A stretch of 64,000 nucleotides of DNA from Helcococcus bovis (GCF_046035435.1 NZ_JBFNFH010000006.1); one strand, 5' to 3'. Positions 34,743-43,802 are shown, numbered from the stretch's first letter. Made by a program: numbers and translations. The notes: generated from the sequence alone by a model not told the origin.

Positions 34743-34944
34743 ATTATTTTCATATAACGAGAGTGTGTTACCTTTATTTGCACCTATATTGAGTTCATTA
34801 GAGGAACCAAAAACTCCAAAGGAACTATTCTTTGAAGTGCGTAATTATAATAATGATATTTTACTTTTTATCGATGCACTAGACTGTCTTTATACGTTAA
34901 ATAAAATAACACTTAACCATGAAGGGAGGCTTGTTCTATGCTAA
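34726..34944 (+). CDS. ABC-3C middle component (MC6-like)
   Basis: I start at ATG 34726 behind GAGGTG (72 aa: MLLPNKLFSYNESVLPLFAP) instead of the GTG 12 bases earlier. The opening LLPNK--S-NES and the helical winged-helix-like rest (KTPKELFFEVRN, IDALDCLYTLNKI) fit the small middle components placed between effector and ATPase in ABC-3C systems. It overlaps both neighbours, indicating coupled translation. Confidence 0.65.
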   Translation: MLLPNKLFSYNESVLPLFAPILSSLEEPKTPKELFFEVRNYNNDILLFIDALDCLYTLNKITLNHEGRLVLC

Positions 34945-36584
34945 AAGAAATTAGATGCGATTTGTTTAAAGAGTCTGGAAAATTAAGACCATCTATTGTT
35001 TTCAATAAGGGATTAAATATTATTCTTGGAAGTGTTCCGGGTAAAGCTGGATCTATAGGTAAATCTACAATGTTACTAATTATTGATTTTGTATTTGGAG
35101 GAAACACTTACAAAAAAAGTGATGCTGTATCTCAACTTGGTAACCACACAATATATTTTAAATTTACCTTTAAAAACTCTGACTATTACTTTGCTAGAAA
35201 TACATCCAATAACGTTGTAGCTCGCTGTGATGAGAAATATAATATACTTGATTTTATTGAACTAAATGATTTTACAGGATGGCTAGCCCAGAAATATGGA
35301 ATGAATCTACCTGGGATACAATTTAGAAATACAATAAGCCGATTTTTCAGAATTTACGGTAAAAATAATTTTAATGAGCAAAGACCACTTCAAGTAAGAG
35401 GTGGTTCAGAGTCTCAAAAAGACGCCATTCACATTTTAGTTGCCTTGTTTAATTTATATTCCTCAATTCTAGTATTTGAAGAGCAGTTAAAACTTGCAGA
35501 TGAGAAAATTACAGCTTTTAGAGAAGCTAGACGCTATCAATTTATTCCTACAGCTGTCGATGGAATGAAAAAGTATGAAGAAAATATCGAAACTATTGCT
35601 TCATTAGAAAACAAAAAAGACGAGTTAATCAACTCAGAAAACAAAACTGTGAACAAGAAAGATGTGGAAGCAGTTAACCATCGTAACGAATTAGAACGAC
35701 AAGTTCAAGATTTAAGAAGAGTAATCCGAAGTTATGAAGATGAGCTTCACCTATTGAAACTAAATATTCAACAAGGACTCTACCCTACAGAAGCTGATCT
35801 CAATAGTCTTCAAGAATTCTTTCCAAATGTTAATTTAAAAAGATTGATTGAAATTGAAACATTTCATAATAAAATACAAGTTATATTAAAAGAAGAATTA
35901 AATATGGCTGTTACAAAAGTTGAAGAAGCTATTAAACCACTAAAAACTCAGGAAAAGTTTTTGCTAAAAGATATTGATTCTATTCAACCTTCACAATTTT
36001 TTACAAATGAGTTTTTAGATGCTTATACTAAAATCGATCGTGAAATTAATAAGCTTCAAGATGAAAATAGTGCATTTGAAACACGAAACCAACTTCAAGA
36101 AGAAAAAAGACGTTCAAATGCACGTTATCAGGAACAGATGAAATCTGTTCTTTATCAGATAGAAGAAACTATCAATGAAGAAATGGAAACAATAAGTGAT
36201 TTTGTAACTACCGGTGAATACAACGCTCCAAAATTAACAATAAACAAATATGATAGCTATAATTTTGAAACTCCAAAAGATGATGGAACTGGGACAAATA
36301 ATAGGGGTCTGATTATTTATGACATAGCAGTTTTGAATACGACTGTACTTCCAGCGATTGCTCATGACTCATTATTATTTGATTCTATGTCTAGACCTGA
36401 TCTTAGTAGGTTAATTGAAGTTTATAATGAAGAAAATGAAAAGCAAATATTCATCTCAATTGATAAAACAAATGCCTGTAGCAAACAAGCACAAGATATT
36501 ATCACTGATAAAATGGTGATCAAACTTGATAACAATGAGTTTTGCCTTTTCGGTGAAAAATGGAGTAAGAAGGAGAAAAAATGA
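34938..36584 (+). CDS. DUF2326 ABC/SMC-like ATPase of ABC-3C system
   Basis: The 548-residue protein has a Walker A at ~33-45 (VPGKAGSIGKSTMLLII). A long coiled coil spans ~190-430, and the DUF2326 C-terminal ATPase half has NNRGLIIYDIAVL, then LPAIAHDSLLFDSM and KQIFISIDKT. The layout is that of Rad50/SMC-type ABC ATPases. DUF2326 proteins are the ATPases of one ABC-3C branch, predicted from comparative genomics to act in conflict with mobile DNA. ATP-driven DNA or RNA-end sensing is inference. Confidence 0.85.
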   Translation: MLKEIRCDLFKESGKLRPSIVFNKGLNIILGSVPGKAGSIGKSTMLLIIDFVFGGNTYKKSDAVSQLGNHTIYFKFTFKNSDYYFARNTSNNVVARCDEKYNILDFIELNDFTGWLAQKYGMNLPGIQFRNTISRFFRIYGKNNFNEQRPLQVRGGSESQKDAIHILVALFNLYSSILVFEEQLKLADEKITAFREARRYQFIPTAVDGMKKYEENIETIASLENKKDELINSENKTVNKKDVEAVNHRNELERQVQDLRRVIRSYEDELHLLKLNIQQGLYPTEADLNSLQEFFPNVNLKRLIEIETFHNKIQVILKEELNMAVTKVEEAIKPLKTQEKFLLKDIDSIQPSQFFTNEFLDAYTKIDREINKLQDENSAFETRNQLQEEKRRSNARYQEQMKSVLYQIEETINEEMETISDFVTTGEYNAPKLTINKYDSYNFETPKDDGTGTNNRGLIIYDIAVLNTTVLPAIAHDSLLFDSMSRPDLSRLIEVYNEENEKQIFISIDKTNACSKQAQDIITDKMVIKLDNNEFCLFGEKWSKKEKK

Positions 36585-36808
36585 AAATCCAATACAACAA
36601 ACTTTGGAAAATTTTAATTGATAAAAACATGAATAAGGTTCAATTAAAAGAACTTGCTGGTATAAGTAGTAATTCCATTGCAAAGCTTGGAAAAAATGAA
36701 CCTGTTCGCATGGATATTTTGATTAAAATAGCCACTGCACTTAATTGTAAAGTGGAGGATTTATTTGAAACAATAATAAATAAAGGAGATAAAAATGACA
36801 ATATTTAA
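36581..36808 (+). CDS. Xre/Cro-family regulator of the R-M unit
   Basis: The 75-residue protein is almost entirely one HTH_3 domain: MNKVQLKELAGISSNSIAKL, then VRMDILIKIATALNCKVEDL. Its start overlaps the ATPase stop (ATGA) and its end overlaps the endonuclease start. This size and position fit controller-like regulators of type II restriction genes. The dyad at 33406-33437 is a candidate target. Confidence 0.85.
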   Translation: MKIQYNKLWKILIDKNMNKVQLKELAGISSNSIAKLGKNEPVRMDILIKIATALNCKVEDLFETIINKGDKNDNI

Positions 36809-37337
36809 GGAATTTGATCGCATTGTAATAGATGATGCACGAATAGATGAAACTTGTAATGCTTATTTTAAATGGAAAGATTTAAATACGTATATTTCCA
36901 ATAATAGCAGACGTGGTATCAATATGCCGGATGCAATTAGTGAACCAATGGGATGCTATTGCTTAGGGTATTTATGGAATAGAGGTAACGAAGTAGGAGA
37001 TGCTACAGATCCTATAACAGGTAAGAAAATTGAATTTAAAGCGACTTCTAGATTTGATGGAGATTTATCGTCATTTGGACCAAAATGTAAGTTTGATAAT
37101 TTAGTTTTTTTAAGATTTAAACTTGATGAAAATCTTCTATATATTTATGACTTAAAAATCAATTCAGTTGAATTTGGTAAATATCCAGCAAATAAAACAC
37201 AAACAATAGAAGAACAAAAACTACAAGGTAGACGTCCTCATGTTAGCCTTAAAACATTATTTGTTGACTCTCATAATTTAACTCCTGATATTATCTTTGA
37301 TATTAGAAGATGTAAAATTATTGAAGATAATCGATAA
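36795..37337 (+). CDS. Type II restriction endonuclease, Bsp6I-like
   Basis: The 180-residue protein has MPDAISEPMGCYCLGYLW, then GDATDPITGKKIEFKATSRF, giving a D...E-x-K PD-(D/E)XK site, followed by LSSFGPKCKFDNLVFLRF and NKTQTIEEQKLQGRRPHVS. This sequence of motifs is what I recall for the Bsp6I family, whose prototype cuts GC^NGC. The matching C5-methyltransferase is convergent. Site specificity is inferred from family. Start ATG has AAAGGAGATAAA upstream. Confidence 0.72.
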   Translation: MTIFKEFDRIVIDDARIDETCNAYFKWKDLNTYISNNSRRGINMPDAISEPMGCYCLGYLWNRGNEVGDATDPITGKKIEFKATSRFDGDLSSFGPKCKFDNLVFLRFKLDENLLYIYDLKINSVEFGKYPANKTQTIEEQKLQGRRPHVSLKTLFVDSHNLTPDIIFDIRRCKIIEDNR

Positions 37338-37379
37338 CAAAAAAGGAACGAGAATTATTAAACATCTCGTTCCTTTTTT
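37338..37379. terminator. Bidirectional terminator between endonuclease and methyltransferase
   Basis: A perfect 15-base inverted repeat (37338-37352 / 37365-37379; AAAAAAGGAACGAGA and its complement) has A/T ends that supply T-runs on both strands. The methyltransferase stop codon lies in the loop. Confidence 0.93.
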
Positions 37380-38341
37380 GTCTCCTCTATTCCTGACTTT
37401 ATATTATCTGCAATTCTCTCTATTACGGACACACAAACAGAATTTCCCGCCTGTTTATATAACCTTGAGTCACTCATTTTTTCTGGTAATTTAAAATCTT
37501 TGTTAAATCCTTGCGTATTAAAGCACTCATGAGGAGTCATTTTTCTAATACCATTCTTAGTTTTTATTAAACATACATTATGTCCGCCTTCTCCTTGATT
37601 TGCTGTTAAGGTCGGAACTACACCACTTTTATTTTTCCTAACATATTTCCTACGCCATTGATAAATGGCGTTTGGATCATCCATACTTTCAACAAGTTTT
37701 TCGTAAATATCTCCTTTATATTTCCCAGGAGTATAGTAATATTTTTCATCAAATTTATGTTCAAAATCTATGATATCTTTCAATGAAGTATTTAATGGTA
37801 TAGGCATTGGAAATTCAAAATTTTTGTACTGTTCTCTATCTCTAAAGCATACAATATATATTCTTTCTCTATTCTGTGGTATATTTCCATAATCCATTGC
37901 ATTTAATACAGCATATTTTATATAATATCCGTTATCTTGAAGAGATTCTACAATAACTGAAAATGTATTTCCATCATCATGACTAACCAAATTTTTAACG
38001 TTTTCTAAAAATATTATGGAAGGTTTTTTATTTTTTATTATTCTAAGTAATTCAAAAAATAATGTTCCTCTTCCCTTTTTATCTTTGAATCCTTGCCTAT
38101 TTCCTGCAATACTAAAAGCTTGGCAAGGAAAGCCTGCTAACATAACATCAAAATCTGGTATCTCAGAAGGAAGAACATCGTGAATATCTCTACAATCAAC
38201 TTTGATTTTAGAATTAAGTTCATATGTCTCTACCGGATAAGGATCAAATTCATTAGCATAAATAACATCAAAGTATTTTGTTGCTTCAAAACCTTTATCT
38301 ATTCCTCCTACTCCAGCGAAAAATGAAGCACATTTAAGCAT
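37358..38341 (-). CDS. DNA (cytosine-5) methyltransferase of the R-M pair
   Basis: The 327-residue enzyme has all main C5 motifs: FFAGVGGIDKGFE (I), MLAGFPCQAFSIAGNRQGF with catalytic PC (IV), IIFLENVKNLVSHD (VI), QNRERIYIVCF (VIII), then MTPHECFNTQGF and YKQAGNSVCVSV (IX-X). It should protect host DNA at the site cut by the convergent endonuclease, GCNGC if the Bsp6I assignment holds. It differs clearly from the phage C5 enzyme at 18361. AGGAGG lies 8 bases before the ATG. Confidence 0.93.
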   Translation of the reverse strand: MLKCASFFAGVGGIDKGFEATKYFDVIYANEFDPYPVETYELNSKIKVDCRDIHDVLPSEIPDFDVMLAGFPCQAFSIAGNRQGFKDKKGRGTLFFELLRIIKNKKPSIIFLENVKNLVSHDDGNTFSVIVESLQDNGYYIKYAVLNAMDYGNIPQNRERIYIVCFRDREQYKNFEFPMPIPLNTSLKDIIDFEHKFDEKYYYTPGKYKGDIYEKLVESMDDPNAIYQWRRKYVRKNKSGVVPTLTANQGEGGHNVCLIKTKNGIRKMTPHECFNTQGFNKDFKLPEKMSDSRLYKQAGNSVCVSVIERIADNIKSGIEETKKERDV

Positions 38342-38365
38342 AACCTCTACCTCCTGACTAAATTT

Positions 38366-38394
38366 AGTATACCATAAATAGCGGCGTGCCGCAA
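38366..38394 (-). promoter_or_regulatory. Methyltransferase promoter containing two GCNGC sites
   Basis: Minus strand: TTGCGG (38389-38394), 17-bp spacer, TATACT (38366-38371). The spacer and -35 hold an inverted repeat GCGGC-GT-GCCGC (38381-38392). Both arms match GCNGC and one overlaps the -35. Methylation-sensitive feedback is plausible. Confidence 0.7.
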
Positions 38395-39106
38395 TATACT
38401 AATTGCGAAAGTGAATTTTTATAGATATAATTTATGCAGTCTATACATTTTTTTATATCAGATATATTTCCTCAAGGACAAATGAACTGATGAACAAGAC
38501 TTTTAGACTCTATGAAAAATTTTGAAAAACATTTTTCAACACTTTTATAGCTGTCTATTTGTTTACTTGAAATTAGTATTTTATTTTCAACCTGTAAAGA
38601 TATTTCTAAATTAATCGTATACTAAACCCTAATTCTTTAAACTGCCCCCTAAGTTTATCTTGATACCCTTATTGAATAAAAATCCCCTAACACCATCTGC
38701 TAGAGTTACATAGTTTTTTTTATTTGCTCTCATTTAATAAAGTACTTTATTATACCAACTCTCATAAGTCATTTACATTATCTTTGTATCATTTACTATA
38801 ATTTCTTCTCTCCTACTTATAATACTGGTAATTTTCAATAACTAATATAATTTCTAGACTATAAACATATATTTTATAGATAATATATATTTTGTCACAA
38901 AAGACAAATTTTGCGATTAAAAATATACTTTTTAACTTTACTCTAATTTCTACTTTTAAGGGTGCATTTCAAAATAATTTCATTTATCTATTTTAGATTT
39001 TACTTAAAATACACTTTATTAAATCCTAATTCTATATATAAATACTAGTATTTATAGCATTTTTCCATTAAATACCACAGCTAAATTGTATCATTATGTT
39101 CAGTAA
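38395..39106. other. Intergenic region without recognisable genes
   Basis: About 700 bp of A+T-rich DNA between the methyltransferase promoter and the transposase remnant. Frames are short and broken on both strands. It probably holds decayed mobile DNA at the edge of the island. Confidence 0.5.
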
Positions 39107-39373
39107 GATTTTGGAGAACTAGAAATAAATATACCAAGAGATAGAGATGCAAGTTTTGAGCCACAAATATTGAAAAAATACGATAAAGATATTTCAAATA
39201 TTGAAGTACAAATAATATCAATGTATTCTAAAGGTATGACAACAAGAGATATTTCATCACACATTAAAGATATATATGGTTTTGTATACCTAAAATTAGG
39301 AAAATTAAATTTGATAAATTTAAAATTTTATGTAACAATCAAATTGAGAAATAAAATATTTGATCAGAATTAA
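39107..39373 (+). pseudogene. IS256-family transposase remnant
   Basis: From 39107 the plus frame reads GELEINIPRDRDASFEPQIL, then MYSKGMTTRDISSHIKDIYG, a hallmark internal stretch of IS256/mutator transposases. About 60 residues are recognisable; the N-terminal part is absent and after ~39285 the reading becomes unrelated. No terminal repeats were found. It is a fragment left beside the defence island. Confidence 0.8.
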
Positions 39374-39470
39374 TTTTTCAAAAATATCAATATATCTTAA
39401 TCAGTAATAGACTGATACACAAAATAATTTACATAACCTAAACACAAAATATCTTTAAGGAGGAGGATAT

Positions 39471-40412
39471 ATGAAAAAATATGATTTAGTAATCGTTGGT
39501 GCAGGACCGGCAGGTATGACTGCAGCAATATATGGGGTTAGGGCAAACCTTTCAGTTTTGCTATTAGATAAATTAGCTCCAGGTGGACAAATAATTAATA
39601 CCAATGAAATTGAAAATTATCCGGGTGTGGGTAAGTTGGGCGGAGCAGACCTTGCTATGCAAATGTTTGAACATTGTATGGAACTAGGGGTTGAATTTGA
39701 TTATAAGACAGTAAATAAGATTGAGCTTTTAGAAAATAATAACAAACTTATCTATACAGAAGAAGATGAGGAAGTTATTGAAGCTTTAACTGTAATAGTT
39801 GCTACAGGTACAAGATCTAGGACTTTAAATATAAAGGGTGAAGAAGAGTACAAGGGTAGCTCAATATCATGGTGTGCAATTTGTGATGGAGCAAAATACA
39901 GAGATAAAGATGTAGTAATCATCGGCGGCGGTAACTCAGCAGTTGATGAGGGTACATACCTTGCAGGCATAACAAACTCTTTAACTATTGTCACAGATTT
40001 TGAATTAACAGCAGATCCGGTTTCTTGTGATTATATAAAATCTTTAGATAATGTAAAAGTTTATACAAATAAAAAAGTTACAGAATTTATTGGTGACGGT
40101 GAAAAGTTAAGTGGCGTGAAATTTGTCGATAAAGAGGATGAAAGCAAGGAAACAATCATTGAAACAGATGGAGTTTTTGAATATATAGGAGCTATCCCAT
40201 CAACTGAATTTATCAGATCTTTAGGCATTACTGAAGACCATGGATACATTGAAGCGGATGAAAGAATGAAGACTTCTGTTCCCGGACTTTACGGTGCCGG
40301 AGACTGTATTAGTAAACACTTAAGACAGGTAGTAACAGCTACAGCAGATGGTGCTATAGCAGCCCAAGAAGCATCTGCATATATAAAAGATTTAAAACGT
40401 AATGAAAATTAA
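39471..40412 (+). CDS. trxB: Thioredoxin reductase
   Basis: The 313-residue flavoenzyme has the FAD motif VGAGPAGMTAAIYGVRA, the redox CAIC in SWCAICDGAKYR (~residue 137), the NADPH motif IIGGGNSAVDEGTYLA and the C-terminal FAD motif PGLYGAGDCISK. It reduces thioredoxin with NADPH. It is the first gene of trxB-trxA-assT, 20 bases from trxA, behind a strong AAGGAGGAGG site. Confidence 0.95.
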   Translation: MKKYDLVIVGAGPAGMTAAIYGVRANLSVLLLDKLAPGGQIINTNEIENYPGVGKLGGADLAMQMFEHCMELGVEFDYKTVNKIELLENNNKLIYTEEDEEVIEALTVIVATGTRSRTLNIKGEEEYKGSSISWCAICDGAKYRDKDVVIIGGGNSAVDEGTYLAGITNSLTIVTDFELTADPVSCDYIKSLDNVKVYTNKKVTEFIGDGEKLSGVKFVDKEDESKETIIETDGVFEYIGAIPSTEFIRSLGITEDHGYIEADERMKTSVPGLYGAGDCISKHLRQVVTATADGAIAAQEASAYIKDLKRNEN

Positions 40413-40431
40413 TAAAATATAGGAGGAGAAA

Positions 40432-40743
40432 ATGTTAAAAGAAGTAGAAAGAGCAAGTTTTGAGCAAGATGTAAAAAATGGACCGGTATTATTGGACTTT
40501 TATTCAAAGACATGTGGCCCATGTAAGATGCTATCATTTATGTTAAATGATATGGAAAAAGAATATGGGGAAAAAGTTTCTATTATAAAAATAGACTTTG
40601 AAGAAAATAAAGACTTAGTTGAAGAATATAAGGTAGAAGGATACCCTACACTAATCATGCTTAAAGACGGGGAAGAAGTTTCAAGAAAAGCCGGCTTACA
40701 ACAAAAACCGGTATTAAAATCAATGATTGAGGAGGTTTTATAA
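40432..40743 (+). CDS. trxA: Thioredoxin
   Basis: The 103-residue protein has LLDFYSKTCGPCKMLSFML with the CGPC active site and cis-Pro segment VEGYPTLIMLKDGEEV. It is cytoplasmic. Its TAA overlaps the ATG of the arylsulfotransferase gene (TAATG), so the two are translationally coupled. Confidence 0.95.
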   Translation: MLKEVERASFEQDVKNGPVLLDFYSKTCGPCKMLSFMLNDMEKEYGEKVSIIKIDFEENKDLVEEYKVEGYPTLIMLKDGEEVSRKAGLQQKPVLKSMIEEVL

Positions 40744-42623
40744 TGGCTGTAAAGTATACATATAAAGAGCATTTAATCACAAGACAAGCTAAATCTGAAA
40801 AGAAAATGTTAAAAGAATTTAGAGAAGGTACGTACACACTTGAAAAACCTCTAATCAAGTATAACCCTTACCTACTTAATACACTTTCAGCAGTTATTCT
40901 TTTTAGAACAGAAGAAGCAACAGCTATCACAGTCAGAGTTAAGGGGAAAACAGAAAAAGCAGACTTTTATCATACATTCCCGGTAAGTAAAGAACACATT
41001 TTACCTATTGTTGGTTTGTATTCAGATTATGAAAATAAGATTGAGCTTTACCCTTATCAAAAACCAAATCAAAAGGTAACACATACTATTAAAACACCTC
41101 CTGTAAAGGGTGCTGAACTGGTAGAAAGAGTTGAAACTACACCAGAATATATGCAAGATAATGTTATGATGCTAGCTCCTGCTGTATCAGATCTTGCTAT
41201 AGCTGTTGACTATGCCGGTGATGTTAGATTAGACTTTTCAGAAGCCTTAGTATGGGATATTAAACGTCTACCAAACGGAAACTTCTTAATGGGTTCTGAA
41301 AGATTAATGAAGATGCCATATTTTGTATCTGGTATCTACGAACTATCAGCAGTTGGTAAAATTTATAAAGAATATCGTATACCTCATGGTTACCACCATG
41401 ACCAATATACTTTACCAAATGGAGATATTATCGCCCTTAACTGTGATATTCCAAATGGTACAGTTGAAGATATGGCTGTAGTGATTGATAGGGAAACAGG
41501 ACACGTTAAAAAATCATATAACTTTAAGAATTTCATTAAACCGGGATCACAAAAATCAGGTTCTTGGTCTGATGAAGACTGGTTCCACTGTAATGCTGTT
41601 TGGTATGATGAACATTCAAATTCTCTAACATTCTCTGGTCGTCACATAAATGCTATGGTTAATATTGATTTTGAAACAGGCGACTTAAATTGGATAATTT
41701 CTGATCCAGAAGGCTGGCCTGAAGAATATCAAAAATACATGTTTAAACCGGTTGGTCAAGGTGACTTTGAATGGCAATATGAGCAACACGCTAACTTAAT
41801 TACTCCTCTAGGGGATGTGATGTGCTTCGACAATCACCACTACGGTTCACAAGTAAAAGAAAATTATCTAGCTCCAAATGATTCATATTCAAGAGGAGTT
41901 AAATATGCCATCGATACAGAAAAGATGGAAATAAAACAATTGTGGCAATATGGTAAAGAAAGAGGAAAAGAATTCTTCTCACCATATATATGTAATGTAA
42001 AATATTACAATGAAGGATACTATCTAACACATTCAGGTGGTATTGCATATGATAGAGATGGCAATGCTTCTGCAGAATTAGGACCATTTGCGAGAATTGA
42101 CGATCCTGAAGTTAAATTAAAGTCTATAACTGTTGAAACAGTTGGAGACAAGAAAGAATTTGAATTAGAAGTTAACTCTAACTACTATAGAGCTAATAAA
42201 AATACTCTATATGCTAAGGAAAGTGGACAAAATAACCTAGCCCTAGGTCAAGGTCAATTGCTTGGTACTCTTGGTGTGACACCAACTATGGATGTAGAAA
42301 TACCTACAGAAGATGCTGGTGTAGAATTGGATGATTGGCATGATGCTCACATTACTGATGAAGTAGATATGCTTACCTTCCAAGCTAAATTTGAACCGGG
42401 TACTATGGTTCTATTAGTACTTGAAAATGAAGAGGAGTCTAGACAATACTTCATCTCTACTTCAAAAGGAAAGAGAGGGGCTATGTGTACAGGTACCTTC
42501 CTTCCGGATGATGATAGGGAAACAAGAACAGTTGTTACAAAAGATGGTTTAGACGGAGAATATCAAGTAAAATTGATTATTAATGACAAAAAATATGACT
42601 TAGGTGTAAAAGTAAGAGCATAA
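40743..42623 (+). CDS. Arylsulfate sulfotransferase (ASST), no signal peptide
   Basis: The 626-residue protein has an ASST N-terminal beta-sandwich (~10-120) and then the six-bladed propeller. His-rich segments expected to include the catalytic His are visible: HGYHHDQYTLPNGD, WFHCNAVWYDEHSN, YEQHANLI and CFDNHHYGS. ASST moves sulfate from one phenol to another without PAPS. Known enterobacterial forms are periplasmic; this one has no leader and follows trxA with a 1-base overlap, so a cytoplasmic, thioredoxin-linked enzyme is suggested. Substrate unknown. Confidence 0.87.
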   Translation: MAVKYTYKEHLITRQAKSEKKMLKEFREGTYTLEKPLIKYNPYLLNTLSAVILFRTEEATAITVRVKGKTEKADFYHTFPVSKEHILPIVGLYSDYENKIELYPYQKPNQKVTHTIKTPPVKGAELVERVETTPEYMQDNVMMLAPAVSDLAIAVDYAGDVRLDFSEALVWDIKRLPNGNFLMGSERLMKMPYFVSGIYELSAVGKIYKEYRIPHGYHHDQYTLPNGDIIALNCDIPNGTVEDMAVVIDRETGHVKKSYNFKNFIKPGSQKSGSWSDEDWFHCNAVWYDEHSNSLTFSGRHINAMVNIDFETGDLNWIISDPEGWPEEYQKYMFKPVGQGDFEWQYEQHANLITPLGDVMCFDNHHYGSQVKENYLAPNDSYSRGVKYAIDTEKMEIKQLWQYGKERGKEFFSPYICNVKYYNEGYYLTHSGGIAYDRDGNASAELGPFARIDDPEVKLKSITVETVGDKKEFELEVNSNYYRANKNTLYAKESGQNNLALGQGQLLGTLGVTPTMDVEIPTEDAGVELDDWHDAHITDEVDMLTFQAKFEPGTMVLLVLENEEESRQYFISTSKGKRGAMCTGTFLPDDDRETRTVVTKDGLDGEYQVKLIINDKKYDLGVKVRA

Positions 42624-42638
42624 TTGTTATAATTATAA

Positions 42639-42670
42639 TTTAGGGCTGTCAAAGTCTAGACAGCCCTAAA
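42639..42670 (+). terminator. Hairpin after arylsulfotransferase gene
   Basis: A perfect 12-bp stem (TTTAGGGCTGTC / GACAGCCCTAAA) with 8-base loop. No T-run follows, so it may be a weak terminator or an RNA-stability hairpin before the YeiH gene. Confidence 0.65.
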
Positions 42671-42697
42671 CTATTGTAAATTATTTAGGAGAATTAA

Positions 42698-43702
42698 ATG
42701 GAAAATAAAGTAGTTAAAAAAATCTTAACATGGCTTTTTTTAATTGTATCTATGTTATTAGCGATACAAATAGGTAAATGGATACCCTTGTTAGGTTCTG
42801 CAATTTCAGCGATTTTTATAGGATTTGCAGTTAGACATACCAGCCTATTTGATATGCTTGATAATGGGGTTACAAAGTTTGCGACAAAATATATGTTAAA
42901 GGCGGGGATAGTTTTACTTGGATTTACACTTTCCTTGAAAATTATCGGACAAGTAGGTACAGAAGTATTGATAGTATTGGCCGGAGAAATTATAGTTTCA
43001 ATATTGATAGGTATTATAGCAGGCAAATTATTAGGAGTAGGTAATAAACTATCATTATTATTAGGGATAGGTACTTCAATATGTGGAGGGTCAGCTATAG
43101 TGGCATCATCTCCTGTTATTGAAGCGGAAGATGATGAAGTAGCCGTATCTATAACAACTATGTTTATTTACTCAGTAGTTGCATTATTTTTACTACCAGT
43201 TATTGGTAGAGCTTTGGGTTATAATGATAACTTATATGGAATTTTAGCAGGAGCTGCAGTAAATGATACAGCATCAGTAGTAGCAACTGCCCAAGCTTGG
43301 TCAGACGAAGCTTTAAAAATTGGTACTGTTGTAAAATTAGTTAGAACACTCTTCATAGTTCCTGTAACAGTAGGGGTTATAGCATATAAAGTAAAAAATA
43401 CTCCATCATCAAAAGAAAATGGGGGTATAGATTTTAAGAAAATAGTATCACTAGTACCACTATTCGTTGTATTATTTGTACTTGCAGTTGTTTTTGCGAC
43501 CTTTGTAGATATTTCTCAACCTACAATCAAATTAATCAAAACTACTAGTTCTTATCTTATGACACTAGCCTTAGTTACAATCGGTTTAGGTGTACACATA
43601 AAAGATATAAAAAATGCAGGTATCAAACCAGTAATCCTTGGTGGTCTATGTTGGTTTGGAGTGCTTGCTGCAACAATCGGACTAATGTTAGTATTATATT
43701 AG
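42698..43702 (+). CDS. YeiH/UPF0324-family transporter
   Basis: The 334-residue membrane protein has about ten helices. Family patterns are AGIVLLGFTLSLKIIGQVG, ICGGSAIVASSPVI (core Gly/Ser motif) and GAAVNDTASVVATAQ. Members are annotated as putative sulfate or sulfite exporters. Being next to a sulfotransferase supports an anionic sulfur substrate, but this is inference. AGGAG lies before the ATG. Confidence 0.85.
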   Translation: MENKVVKKILTWLFLIVSMLLAIQIGKWIPLLGSAISAIFIGFAVRHTSLFDMLDNGVTKFATKYMLKAGIVLLGFTLSLKIIGQVGTEVLIVLAGEIIVSILIGIIAGKLLGVGNKLSLLLGIGTSICGGSAIVASSPVIEAEDDEVAVSITTMFIYSVVALFLLPVIGRALGYNDNLYGILAGAAVNDTASVVATAQAWSDEALKIGTVVKLVRTLFIVPVTVGVIAYKVKNTPSSKENGGIDFKKIVSLVPLFVVLFVLAVVFATFVDISQPTIKLIKTTSSYLMTLALVTIGLGVHIKDIKNAGIKPVILGGLCWFGVLAATIGLMLVLY

Positions 43703-43731
43703 AAATAAAAAAGGATAAGTAAATTAAACGG

Positions 43732-43802
43732 ACGAGGGAAAAAGATATAAAAGTTGATGTAAAATCAAATTTTTATATCATATTAAAGTTCCTCGTTTTT
43801 TA
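43732..43802 (+). terminator. Long-stem terminator after YeiH gene
   Basis: Outer arms ACGAGG (43732-43737) and CCTCGT (43791-43796) enclose a second pairing of GATATAAAA (43744-43752) with TTTTATATC (43771-43779). A T-run follows at 43796-43802. Confidence 0.75.

Noticed and set aside
34913..35107. Minus-strand frame opposite the start of the DUF2326 gene
   Set aside because: It is antisense to the Walker A region and has no own signals.
38395..39106. Integrase or att site of the prophage
   Set aside because: No tyrosine or serine recombinase motif, tRNA end or long direct repeat was seen.
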